A stretch of DNA of 26,861 nt from Borreliella mayonii (lineage in GTDB: Bacteria > Spirochaetota > Spirochaetia > Borreliales > Borreliaceae), in the NCBI RefSeq assembly GCF_001945665.1, contig NZ_CP015781.1, forward strand, positions 1 to 26,861. The letters run 5' to 3'. The notes below the pieces were generated by a model, which ran no database searches, was not told the origin of the DNA, and saw only the letters and a list, made by a program, of their open reading frames with translations. The position numbers and the translations under genes are program-made. This document shows positions 15,491-23,616 of this stretch, piece after piece; positions within the stretch are counted from its first letter, which is position 1, and every line of letters starts with the position of its first letter.

Positions 15491-17029
15491 TTATTCCCAT
15501 TCTATGGTTGATGGGGGCTTTGAAGATATATCATAGCAAACCCTATTTATCCCTCTAACTTCATTTATTATTCTTGAAGAAACTTTTTTTAAAAAACTAT
15601 AAGGAAGCTCAGTCCATTCTGCAGTCATGAAGTCTTCTGTATTTACACATCGAATGACAGCTGTGTATTCGTATGTCCTTTGATCTCCCATTACGCCTAC
15701 AGATTTGACGGGCAGCAATACAACAAATGCTTGTCTTATTTTATAATATAAATCATTTATAAAAAGCTCCTCTGTTAGAATGTTGTCTGCTTCTTGTAAG
15801 ATGTTTATCTTTTCTTGCGTTATTTCTCCAATTATTCTTATGGCCAGTCCTGGGCCTGGAAACGGGTGTCTATAAAGAGCTTCTTTTTTAATGCCTAGAT
15901 TTATTCCAATTTGAATTATTTCATCTTTAAAAAATTCATTCAAAGGTTCTAAAAGTTTTAAGCTCATCTTATCTGGGAGTCCCCCTACGTTATGATGAGA
16001 TTTGATTTTTGAAGAAGTACTATCTTTTGATTTAGATTCAATTACGTCAGAATAAATTGTTCCTTGAGCTAAATATTCTATATTTTGATCTTCTAGAGTA
16101 ATTTTTTCAAAAACCTCTACAAATTCTTTTCCTATTATTTTTCTTTTTTCTTCAGGATCACTTATATTTTTCAAATGGTTCAAGAATTTTGCAGAGGCAT
16201 CAATGTATTTTATATTTAAATTATATTGATGCTTTAGCTCTAGTATTTTTTTATCTTCATTTTTGCGCAACAACCCAGTGTTTACAAAAACGCAGATCAA
16301 ATTTTCTTTTATAGCTTTTTTTATAAGTAATGCACAAACTAAAGAGTCTGTGCCACCAGAAAGCCCTAAAATAACTTTTTTGCTGCCAACTTTAAGCCTA
16401 ATTTTTTTCACAATGGTTTCTATATTGCTTTCTAATGACCAATTAGTTTGAGCTTGGCAAATTTTAAAAACAAAATTTTTAAGTATTTGATCGCCAAATT
16501 CAGAATGAGTTACTTCTGGATGGAATTGCAAACCGTAGATTGTTTGAGTTTCATTTGATATGGAGGCAATGCAATTTTTTGTAAATGCTAGCTGTTTAAA
16601 ATTATCGGGAATTTTTTCAATGCTATCTCCATGACTCATAATAATTTGAAATTCGTTTGGAAGTTCTGAGAATAAAAGAGATTTTTCATCTTTTATAAAG
16701 ATTTCAGAGCTTCCATATTCTTGTTTAGAGTCTTTAGATACTAGGCCTCCAAATAATTTAACAATTATTTGCATTCCATAACATATGCCCAAAACAGGTA
16801 TTTTTAATTTAAAAATTTCCATGTCTAAGGTAGGAGCGTCTCTTAAGTAAACAGAAGCAGGTCCCCCACTTAGTATTATTCCTGCGATGTTCATTTTTTT
16901 AATTTCTCTTACAGGGGTATGGTAAGGCATTACTTTTGTATAAACGCCAATTTCTCTAATTCTTCTTGCAATTAGTTGACTATATTGGGATCCAAAATCT
17001 AATACAAGTATTGCCCGAGCATTCATCAT
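15491..17029 (-). CDS. guaA: GMP synthase (glutamine-hydrolysing) GuaA
   Basis: GuaA (512 aa) converts XMP to GMP using ATP and glutamine ammonia. The N-terminal class I glutamine amidotransferase has the triad Cys83 (GICYGMQ), His170 and Glu172 (FHPEVTHS). The ATP pyrophosphatase domain follows with P-loop SGGTDS (224-229), and the C-terminal dimerisation/XMP domain ends with the conserved IEWE. Two adjacent ATG codons compete; AAGGA is 5 nt from the first and 8 from the second, so the protein may be one residue shorter. First gene of the guaA-guaB operon; upstream lies the ospC promoter on the other strand. Confidence 0.98.
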   Translation of the reverse strand: MMNARAILVLDFGSQYSQLIARRIREIGVYTKVMPYHTPVREIKKMNIAGIILSGGPASVYLRDAPTLDMEIFKLKIPVLGICYGMQIIVKLFGGLVSKDSKQEYGSSEIFIKDEKSLLFSELPNEFQIIMSHGDSIEKIPDNFKQLAFTKNCIASISNETQTIYGLQFHPEVTHSEFGDQILKNFVFKICQAQTNWSLESNIETIVKKIRLKVGSKKVILGLSGGTDSLVCALLIKKAIKENLICVFVNTGLLRKNEDKKILELKHQYNLNIKYIDASAKFLNHLKNISDPEEKRKIIGKEFVEVFEKITLEDQNIEYLAQGTIYSDVIESKSKDSTSSKIKSHHNVGGLPDKMSLKLLEPLNEFFKDEIIQIGINLGIKKEALYRHPFPGPGLAIRIIGEITQEKINILQEADNILTEELFINDLYYKIRQAFVVLLPVKSVGVMGDQRTYEYTAVIRCVNTEDFMTAEWTELPYSFLKKVSSRIINEVRGINRVCYDISSKPPSTIEWE

Positions 17030-17143
17030 ACAAGTCCTTAAAATAAATTAGAAGTTTTTTTATTAAATCACATTCCATTTAATTTTAGCATATTTGGCTT
17101 TGCTTATGTCGATTTTAAAATTAAATTAAGGCAAAATATTTGT

Positions 17144-17196
17144 AATATTTTAAATAGTTTTTCAAGTTGATTTATTGAAAAACTATTTAAAATATT
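17144..17196. promoter_or_regulatory. ospC operator: 22-bp-arm inverted repeat
   Basis: Two perfect 22-bp arms (17144-17165, 17175-17196) with a 9-bp spacer lie directly upstream of the ospC promoter. An inverted repeat here is known in B. burgdorferi and has been linked to down-regulation of ospC in the mammal. Confidence 0.85.
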
Positions 17197-17200
17197 GATC

Positions 17201-17276
17201 TTGAAAAATTATTTTTTTTATATAAAAAATTGAAAAGCAAAATTGTTGAACTAATAATTCATAAATAAAAAGGAGG
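17201..17276 (+). promoter_or_regulatory. ospC promoter and ribosome binding site
   Basis: TTGAAA at 17201 and A+T-rich TATAAA-type -10 sequence at about 17221 follow the operator; the 14-bp spacing is short for the vegetative sigma factor, consistent with the known RpoS dependence. AGGAGG (17271-17276) is 9 nt from the ospC ATG. The exact start point is not read from sequence. Confidence 0.6.
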
Positions 17277-17285
17277 CACAAAATA

Positions 17286-17912
17286 ATGAAAAAGAATACA
17301 TTAAGTGCGATATTAATGACTTTATTTTTATTTATATCTTGTAATAATTCAGGGAAAGATGGGAATGCATCAAATTCTGCTGATGAGTCTGCTAAAGGGC
17401 CTAATCTTACAGAAATAAGTAAAAAAATTACAGATTCTAATGCAGTTGTACTAGCTGTGAAAGAGGTTGAAGCTTTGGTTGCATCCATAGATGAACTTGC
17501 TAAAGCTATTGGTAAAAAAATACAGCAAAATAATGGGTTGGGGAATGAAGCAGGTAAGAATGGATCATTGCTATCAGGAATCTATACAATATCAACCGTA
17601 ATAACACAAAAATTAGGTGCATTGAACAATGAAGAATTAAAGGAAAGAATCAAAGAAGCTAAGGAATGTTCCGAAGCATTTACTAAAAAACTAGAAACCA
17701 ATCACACAGATCTTGGTAAACATGATGCTAGTGATGATGATGCAAAAAAAGCTATTTTAAGGACAAATGGAGATAAAACTAAGGGTGCTGAGGAGCTTGA
17801 AAAGTTATTTAAAGCAGTAGAAAGCTTGTCAACAGAAGCTAAAGGAATGCTAACTAATTCAGTTAAACAGCTTACAAGTCCTGTTGTGGCAGAAACTCCA
17901 AAAAAACCTTAA
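17286..17912 (+). CDS. ospC: Outer surface protein C (OspC)
   Basis: OspC is the major surface lipoprotein made during tick feeding and early infection and is essential for mammalian infection. The 208-aa product has the signal MKKNTLSAILMTLFLFISC with lipidated Cys19, the conserved start of the mature protein (CNNSGKDGN, GPNLTEISKKITDSNAV), a helical core, Cys128 equivalent to the dimer-linking Cys, and the conserved C-terminus SPVVAETPKKP. The central region (about 75-165) differs from the B31 allele as I remember it, in line with OspC typing diversity. Single-gene transcript with strong ribosome site and terminator. Confidence 0.99.
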   Translation: MKKNTLSAILMTLFLFISCNNSGKDGNASNSADESAKGPNLTEISKKITDSNAVVLAVKEVEALVASIDELAKAIGKKIQQNNGLGNEAGKNGSLLSGIYTISTVITQKLGALNNEELKERIKEAKECSEAFTKKLETNHTDLGKHDASDDDAKKAILRTNGDKTKGAEELEKLFKAVESLSTEAKGMLTNSVKQLTSPVVAETPKKP

Positions 17913-17978
17913 TAAAGATCAATATTATAAAGATTAATTTGTTTTAAAAAAAATAACTGGAAAAATAAAGTCAATATA

Positions 17979-18009
17979 AGCCAAGAAAGATTTCTTGGCT
18001 TTTTGTTTT
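17979..18009 (+). terminator. ospC terminator
   Basis: AGCCAAGAAA, a GA loop, its complement TTTCTTGGCT and TTTTGTTTTT. A textbook rho-independent terminator 67 bp after the ospC stop. Confidence 0.93.
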
Positions 18010-18329
18010 TCTATTTTCTAAAAAATTTCTTAAAATTCAATTTAGATAAGAATTAAATGATTTTAACTTTAAGTTATTCTTTGAAGAATAAAACTTATTT
18101 CAAAATCTGTTAATAAATTAAATTTAAGTATTCTAAATATAAACAAAATTGGGGAGCAATTTTTATAGATTGTAAAATTTTGATTTTTGAATGCTTTAAC
18201 GGTTTTGACATTATATAAAGTTTATCAATAGATTAAATCTTTTGAAGATAAAACTCTTTTTTTCACGATTTATAATTTAATTTTTTGAAATTGCAAATCT
18301 TAAATTATTTTTATAAATAAGCAAATTAG
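18010..18329. other. Intergenic region between ospC terminator and permease 1
   Basis: About 320 bp without a gene. It has two similar segments about 160 bp apart (CTTTGAAGAATAAAAC at 18079 and CTTTTGAAGATAAAAC at 18239) and an isolated TTGACA at 18205-18210 without a good -10. No terminator for the permease transcript is obvious. Confidence 0.5.
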
Positions 18330-19685
18330 TTAATGAATATAAATAAATTTAATAATAAAAATTAGACACAGTATTATCATTACTGGAGAGATTTTATTTT
18401 TTTTATTTTCCAATAAATTAAGGATTACATTTATTAAAACATAAAATATTATTCCAATACTTATTCCCGAAGAGATATTGTATGTTAGGGGAATTAAAAA
18501 AAATATTAAAAAACTGGAAATATTTTCTCTAATATTAGAGAAATTAATTTTTAATATTTCTTTGCACATTGAAAATCCTACATATATTAGTGCAGCAGCA
18601 GTTGCGCTAGGAGGAACAGCAGTAAATAATGGCGAAAGGAATATTGCAATAAAAAACATTATTCCCGTTACTATTGTTGTAAGTCCAGTTTTACCACCTT
18701 CTTCTATTCCTGTGCAACTTTCAATGTATGCGGTTACAGTTGAAACACCCATTATTGCTCCAACAGTAGTAGAAATGGCATCAATTAAAAATATTTTACC
18801 AACATTAGGAATTTTCCCGTTTTTGTCTAACATATTACCTTTTGCTGCCACTGCTATTAAAGTACCCAAAGTATCAAATAAATCGTTAAACAATAATACT
18901 AATACAATTGTAATAAAGCTTAAAAAATGCTTGCTTAATATGTAGGAAAAATCTAATTGATTAAATATTGGCTTAATAGACTCGAATCTTAAAATTCCGT
19001 CTGGGAAACGTATTTCAGCAGCAACTGCGCTTTCTGGATTAAAGATTGCATATACCCAGGATATGGCAGTAACTGAGCAAATTGCCCAAAGTATACTTCC
19101 TCGTACATTTAATTGTTCAAAAATTACAATAAAAAATAATCCCAAAAATGTAAATAAAACTTTCAAGTTGATAAGTGATCCGATTCCAACCAATGTAGCA
19201 TCATTTTTAATAATAATTCCTCCATTGACAAAGCCAATAAAAGCAATAAAAAGCCCTATTCCAACCGTAATAGAGTATTTTAAATTTACTGGTATTGAAT
19301 TTACAATGCTTTCTCTAGCTCTTGATAAAGACAGTATAATAAAGATTAGCCCTTCAACAAAAACAGCAGCTAATGCAACTTGCCAAGGAATATTCATTCC
19401 AATTACTACAGAAAATGCAAAAAATGCATTAAGGCCCATGCCTGGTGCTAGTGCAATAGGTGTATTAGTATAAAGCCCCATTAATATACTAGAAAATGCT
19501 GCTGTTAAACAAGTTGCAGTAACTAGTGCGCCAATTGGCATTCCTGCGCTAGATAATATTGCTGGATTAACAGCTATTATGTATGCCATACTTAAAAAAG
19601 TAGTAATACCCCCTATAATTTCTTTTTTATAATCAATGGTTTTATTTTTAAATTGAAATAATAATGTTTCTTTAGACTGGTTCAT
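18330..19685 (-). CDS. pbuG: Hypoxanthine/guanine permease, AzgA/PbuG family (BBB22)
   Basis: A 451-aa inner-membrane purine permease of the AzgA/PbuG type (NCS2-like fold). It imports hypoxanthine, adenine or guanine by cation symport. Family hallmarks are TTFLSMAYIIAVNPAILS at 28-45, GLNAFFAFSVVIG, and the substrate/NCS2-like segments GVSTVTAYIESCTGIEEGGKTGLT and PPSATAAALIYVG. About 12-13 hydrophobic spans. GAGGAG is 9 nt from the ATG. It is the second gene after its near-identical paralogue, with a 107-bp gap. The pair supplies the bases that GuaB/GuaA use; both are published as purine permeases in B. burgdorferi. Confidence 0.95.
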   Translation of the reverse strand: MNQSKETLLFQFKNKTIDYKKEIIGGITTFLSMAYIIAVNPAILSSAGMPIGALVTATCLTAAFSSILMGLYTNTPIALAPGMGLNAFFAFSVVIGMNIPWQVALAAVFVEGLIFIILSLSRARESIVNSIPVNLKYSITVGIGLFIAFIGFVNGGIIIKNDATLVGIGSLINLKVLFTFLGLFFIVIFEQLNVRGSILWAICSVTAISWVYAIFNPESAVAAEIRFPDGILRFESIKPIFNQLDFSYILSKHFLSFITIVLVLLFNDLFDTLGTLIAVAAKGNMLDKNGKIPNVGKIFLIDAISTTVGAIMGVSTVTAYIESCTGIEEGGKTGLTTIVTGIMFFIAIFLSPLFTAVPPSATAAALIYVGFSMCKEILKINFSNIRENISSFLIFFLIPLTYNISSGISIGIIFYVLINVILNLLENKKNKISPVMIILCLIFIIKFIYIH

Positions 19686-19792
19686 TACAAATTACTCCTC
19701 AAATTTTATTTTATATCAAAAATAAAACCAACGCTATTTATTAGATTCAATCTACTTTAAAATGTGGTGATAAATTGAATTTTATGAAAAAA

Positions 19793-21148
19793 TTAATAGC
19801 CATAAATAAATTTAATAATAAAAATTAAGCACAATATTAACAATATAGGAGAAATCTTAATCTTTTCTTTACTAAAAAGATTAAATGATACATTTACTAA
19901 AATGTAAAATGCTGCTCCAACAAAAAATCCTGAAGAAATACTATAAGTTAAAGGAATCAAAAAAAATATTAAAAAGCTAGAAATATTTTCTCTAATATTA
20001 AAGAAATCAATTTTTAATATTTCTTTGCACATTGAAAATCCTACATATATTAGTGCAGCAGCAGTTGCGCTAGGAGGAACGGCAACAAACAGGGGAGCAA
20101 AAAAAACTGCAAATAAAAATAATAATCCAGTTACAATTGAAGTAAGGCCCGTTTTTCCACCCTCGGCAATTCCCGTAAAACTTTCAATGTAAGTAGTAAC
20201 AGTAGAAACTCCCATTATTGCTCCAAAAGTAGTAGCAATGCCATCTACCAACAATATTTTTTTTGCATTAGGAATTTTTCCATTTTTATCCAACATGCCG
20301 CCTTTTGTTGTAACGCCTATTAAAATACCCACAGTGTCAAATAAATCATTGAACAATAGAATAAAAACTATTGATATAAAAGTCCAAAAATGTTCATTCA
20401 AAATATAAGAAAAATCCAATTGATTAAATATTGGTCTAATGGATTCAAATTTTACAACTCCATTAGGAAGATGTATTCCAATAGATTTGGCACCTTCTAA
20501 ATTAAATATTGCATATATCCAAGTTGTAAGAGCAACTATACTAATTGCCCAAAGTATGCTTCCTCGTACATTTAATTGTTCAAAAATTACAATAAAAAAT
20601 AATCCTAAAAATGTAAATAAAACTTTTAAGTCAATAAATGAGCCAATTCCAACCAACGTAGCATCGTTTTTAATGATAATTCCTCCGTTGACAAAGCCAA
20701 TAAAAGCAATAAAAAGTCCTATTCCAACTGAAATAGAATATTTTAGATTTATTGGAATAGAATTTATAATTTGTTCCCTTACTCTTAAAAAGGATAAGAG
20801 AATAAAAATTAGTCCTTCAATAAAAACAGCGGCTAATGCAACTTGCCAAGGAATGTTCATGCCAATTACCACAGAAAATGCAAAAAACGCATTCAAGCTC
20901 ATTCCAGAAGCTAACGCTAAAGGTGTATTAGTATAAATTCCCATTAATATGGTAGAAAATGCTGCTGTTAGGCAGGTTGCAGTAACTAGAGCATCAATTG
21001 GCATGCCTGTGTTAGATAATATTGCTGGGTTAACAGCTATAATATATGACATGCTCAAAAAAGTAGTAATACCTGCTAAAATTTCCCTTTTATAGTTGAT
21101 ATCACTGTTTTTAAATTGAAAAAATAAACCTTTTACATATTTTCCCAT
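19793..21148 (-). CDS. pbuG: Hypoxanthine/guanine permease paralogue (BBB23)
   Basis: A second 451-aa AzgA/PbuG permease, collinear without gaps with the downstream one. It has the same hallmarks (SMSYIIAVNPAILS, GVSTVTTYIESFTGIAEGGKTGLT, PPSATAAALIYVG). Differences cluster at the two ends, in the loop around 217-235 and in the membrane spans near 330-350. The pairs SCTGIEEGG/SFTGIAEGG fall next to the substrate region and could shift specificity. AAGGAAGG is 4 nt from the ATG. The overall likeness and stretches of identical DNA show a tandem duplication, partly homogenised by gene conversion. Confidence 0.95.
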   Translation of the reverse strand: MGKYVKGLFFQFKNSDINYKREILAGITTFLSMSYIIAVNPAILSNTGMPIDALVTATCLTAAFSTILMGIYTNTPLALASGMSLNAFFAFSVVIGMNIPWQVALAAVFIEGLIFILLSFLRVREQIINSIPINLKYSISVGIGLFIAFIGFVNGGIIIKNDATLVGIGSFIDLKVLFTFLGLFFIVIFEQLNVRGSILWAISIVALTTWIYAIFNLEGAKSIGIHLPNGVVKFESIRPIFNQLDFSYILNEHFWTFISIVFILLFNDLFDTVGILIGVTTKGGMLDKNGKIPNAKKILLVDGIATTFGAIMGVSTVTTYIESFTGIAEGGKTGLTSIVTGLLFLFAVFFAPLFVAVPPSATAAALIYVGFSMCKEILKIDFFNIRENISSFLIFFLIPLTYSISSGFFVGAAFYILVNVSFNLFSKEKIKISPILLILCLIFIIKFIYGY

Positions 21149-21218
21149 AAAACCTTCCTTTTATTGTTTAAAAATATTTTCAATAATAACCATTGGCCTT
21201 TTAATTCTTTTTAAAGAT

Positions 21219-21725
21219 CTACTGAATCTTATTAAGCATATTATTCTGAAGAAGAATATTTTCACTGTCAGGCAAGTTTGAAAATACAATAGTTTTAATA
21301 ATCTTTTCAGAACTATTTGTAATAACAAATTTTCTAGCTTTAATAAGCTTTAAATAAGCTTTTAAAGAAATATCTTTTCCAACGCTAAAAAAGGTTTGAA
21401 GATATTTATGATCAATGAGCTTGTGACGATTAAATAGAAATAAAGCAATTATATCATTTTCAACTTTTAAAAATAAAGGCTCTTTGTACCTTAAATTCCA
21501 AGTATTAGAAATAGTAAAATAATGTCTTAAAGAAATTTTATTATTCTCTTGAATTAATTTAATATATTTGGAATCTTTTTTTAATTCAGGAATACCGTCA
21601 AAATAGATTGTAGAACAAGACAATGTTAAAAACATTAAATTAAAAATTAATAAATATTTTTTTAAAATTTTCAAGAAAGTCAATAATATGTGAGTTTTTT
21701 TATAAAATTTTGTTTTTAAATGCAT
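21219..21725 (-). CDS. Putative lipoprotein (BBB24 by synteny)
   Basis: A 168-aa protein with a long N-terminus. A hydrophobic stretch (LLIFNLMFLTLSC) ends in a possible lipobox at Cys37; this is late for a signal peptide, so the true start could be an internal TTG or the protein may be a membrane-anchored one. The body contains SLKAYLKLIKARKF, like a segment of the next gene upstream. It overlaps BBB25 by 26 bp and has no visible ribosome site, so coupled translation is likely. Function unknown. Confidence 0.75.
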   Translation of the reverse strand: MHLKTKFYKKTHILLTFLKILKKYLLIFNLMFLTLSCSTIYFDGIPELKKDSKYIKLIQENNKISLRHYFTISNTWNLRYKEPLFLKVENDIIALFLFNRHKLIDHKYLQTFFSVGKDISLKAYLKLIKARKFVITNSSEKIIKTIVFSNLPDSENILLQNNMLNKIQ

Positions 21726-22212
21726 ATTCTAAAGTATTTTTTGTATTCTTGAAATTAACATCAATAAATCTTGGATCATATTGCAAAGTATCCTTAGTCC
21801 AAACCTGAAAAGAATCTTCGTTAAATAAAAAGACTAGCTTTTCGTAAGGAGTTAAAGCTTTTGACATAAGGGTAAAATTATCTTTATCAAGATTAATGTA
21901 CAAAAACTTAAAATTTCCAATGCTAACTACCTTAGAAATGGCAATACTTCCAATATATTTATTGTCTTTAATTAATTTCAAATAGCCTTTAGTAAAATTT
22001 AAATTTGAATCTAGCATAACATTTAAAAAAACAGTAAATTTGTTGCTCGATTTATCTTTTTTAATGTAAATTTGACTGTCTGGATAAAAATACAGAAAAT
22101 AATCTGCTCTTTCAATTTTTTCAAAATTCTTTTCTAAATCTTCGGCAATATTTAAAATTTTGCAAGAAAAGCAAATAAAAACCATTAAAATCAAAGAAAA
22201 ACTATATTTCAT
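21700..22212 (-). CDS. Putative lipoprotein (BBB25 by synteny)
   Basis: A 170-aa protein with lipoprotein signal MKYSFSLILMVFICFSC (Cys17). The mature domain is beta-prone, with YFLYFYPDSQIYIKKD, a central TKGYLKLIKDNKYIGSIAIS and the acidic/aromatic tail WTKDTLQYDPRFID. I do not recognise the family. No Shine-Dalgarno is seen; on its strand TATAAT ends 11 nt before the ATG, so the leader would be only a few nt. It is the first gene of a two-gene unit with BBB24 and is divergent from BBB26 across just 46 bp. Confidence 0.82.
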   Translation of the reverse strand: MKYSFSLILMVFICFSCKILNIAEDLEKNFEKIERADYFLYFYPDSQIYIKKDKSSNKFTVFLNVMLDSNLNFTKGYLKLIKDNKYIGSIAISKVVSIGNFKFLYINLDKDNFTLMSKALTPYEKLVFLFNEDSFQVWTKDTLQYDPRFIDVNFKNTKNTLEYAFKNKIL

Positions 22213-22258
22213 AATTAACTTATATTATACAATACAAAAAGGAGAGTATTTATATTAA

Positions 22259-22954
22259 ATGAATGAAAACAAATTCAGTTCTTATATTGAAAATTCTAAA
22301 GTCTATTCGGATTATATAATATTAAAACATAAAATATTGCTTATTCCTGTTCCTATAATAAAAATTGCTATGGAAGAAGATCTGAAAATTTTTGAAATAA
22401 GTTTTCAAGATAAACATAAAGATTTTTCAGGATATATTCAATTAAATGAAAAGTCTTTATATATAAATGAAAACATGAGTCTTGAAAATAAAAGATTTAC
22501 AATAGCAAAACACTTGGGACATTATTTGATGCATAAAGATCAAATTAAAAATCTATCTAAAAATGAAAATTATTATAATGATATTCAAGATAGCCAAATG
22601 GCAACAGAAGCTAACATATTTGCAGCAAACATATTAGTTCCAACAACCACATTAAAATTAAAACTGTCTCAATATAAATCTAGAGAGTGCCTCCAAAAAA
22701 CAATAGCAAAAGAATTTCAAGTAACTGAAAATACAATTTATTTAAAATTAAGTATACTTAATTATCTTAGCAAAATAGATAAAATAAAAAAAAGTAAAAA
22801 ATTTTTAAAAATCAAAAACACAAAAGAAAAAATAAAAGCCAACATTTACCTTCATAATACAGATAAAATTAAAGAATCAATAGCTCTTGATTTGGAAAAA
22901 TATAAACTTGAAAAAAAAGAACAAATTAAAAAAATATTTGAGGATCTAGATTAA
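22259..22954 (+). CDS. ImmA/IrrE-like protein with a degenerate zinc site (BBB26)
   Basis: A 231-aa protein whose first 160 residues follow the ImmA/IrrE (DUF955) metallopeptidase layout: helix IPVPIIKIA (29-37), the strand pair FSGYIQLNEKSLYINENMS, helix RFTIAKHLGHYLMHK (79-93), EANIFAANILVP (117-128) and a helix-turn-helix-like QKTIAKEFQVTENTIYLKL. The zinc motif HExxH should be at 84-88; here it is KHLGH, so the first His ligand and catalytic Glu are gone while His88 and Glu117 remain. Peptidase activity is therefore doubtful. Residues 160-231 are highly charged and probably helical. AAGGAG is 14 nt upstream, an in-frame TAA directly precedes the ATG. The locus (with BBB27) has been reported essential in B31 and predicted periplasmic; I see no signal peptide. 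Confidence 0.83.
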   Translation: MNENKFSSYIENSKVYSDYIILKHKILLIPVPIIKIAMEEDLKIFEISFQDKHKDFSGYIQLNEKSLYINENMSLENKRFTIAKHLGHYLMHKDQIKNLSKNENYYNDIQDSQMATEANIFAANILVPTTTLKLKLSQYKSRECLQKTIAKEFQVTENTIYLKLSILNYLSKIDKIKKSKKFLKIKNTKEKIKANIYLHNTDKIKESIALDLEKYKLEKKEQIKKIFEDLD

Positions 22955-22963
22955 AAAGCTTTC

Positions 22964-23515
22964 TTAAGTTGAAAACTTTTTGAGTATATATTCCATCTTT
23001 ACATTAGCCAAGACTAAATAATTTTTACTCTTAATAAGAGAATCTAAATGGGTTTTTGCAATTACAATCCAATACTTATTGTCCATAAATTTTTTAGCAG
23101 TTGGGAAATTTATTTTCAACGAAAAATTTTTCATAATTTTTTGTTTTTCAAGATAGGATAAAACTTCTGCCTTAAAAGATGCGCCTTGAGTCAAGCTGTA
23201 AGCAATAAGTATTCTATATAATTTCTTATTATAAATAAAAAGATCTTTAATAAAATTAATATTATTATTGAAATTAGATTCATCAACGTAAATATAAGCA
23301 CTATTTTTAGTATCACTTAAACTTTCAAAATCAGATGAATGATATAAATGTTTGTAGTCTTTTATTTTAAAATTTGAAATCTTCAAATCAGGATAATTCA
23401 TCAAAGATGATAAAATAGTTAGATTTATTTTATCTTTTTCCGGTATTTTAACCAAAGAGATCGTTGAACAACCGCAAAACAATAAAAAATAAATAGGAAT
23501 TAAAAACTTCTTCAT
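22964..23515 (-). CDS. Putative periplasmic lipoprotein (BBB27)
   Basis: A 183-aa protein with lipoprotein signal MKKFLIPIYFLLFCGC (Cys16). The mature part has SFKAEVLSYLEKQKIMKNFSLKINFPTAKK-like helix/strand segments and ends in a helical stretch; no family is recognised. AAGG lies 6 nt from the ATG. It converges on BBB26 with a 9-bp gap and diverges from BBB28. In B31 gene-knockout work named bbb26 and bbb27 as essential, possibly redundant, cp26 genes besides resT; mapping to this gene is by order. Confidence 0.85.
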   Translation of the reverse strand: MKKFLIPIYFLLFCGCSTISLVKIPEKDKINLTILSSLMNYPDLKISNFKIKDYKHLYHSSDFESLSDTKNSAYIYVDESNFNNNINFIKDLFIYNKKLYRILIAYSLTQGASFKAEVLSYLEKQKIMKNFSLKINFPTAKKFMDNKYWIVIAKTHLDSLIKSKNYLVLANVKMEYILKKFST

Positions 23516-23616
23516 TTAATGCCTTAATTGTATGCTTTTAACAAAATAAAGTAAAGTAAATAAAAATATATAAATATTTTGATATAATTTAAAAATAAAC
23601 TTTAAAAGGATGTAAA

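Noticed and set aside
18205..18234. TTGACA with TAGATT as a promoter after ospC
   Set aside because: Spacing and -10 are poor and nothing credible lies downstream on that strand.
18478..20936. Several frames of 136-165 codons antisense to the two permeases
   Set aside because: They recur in both paralogues only because the permease genes are duplicated; no ribosome sites.
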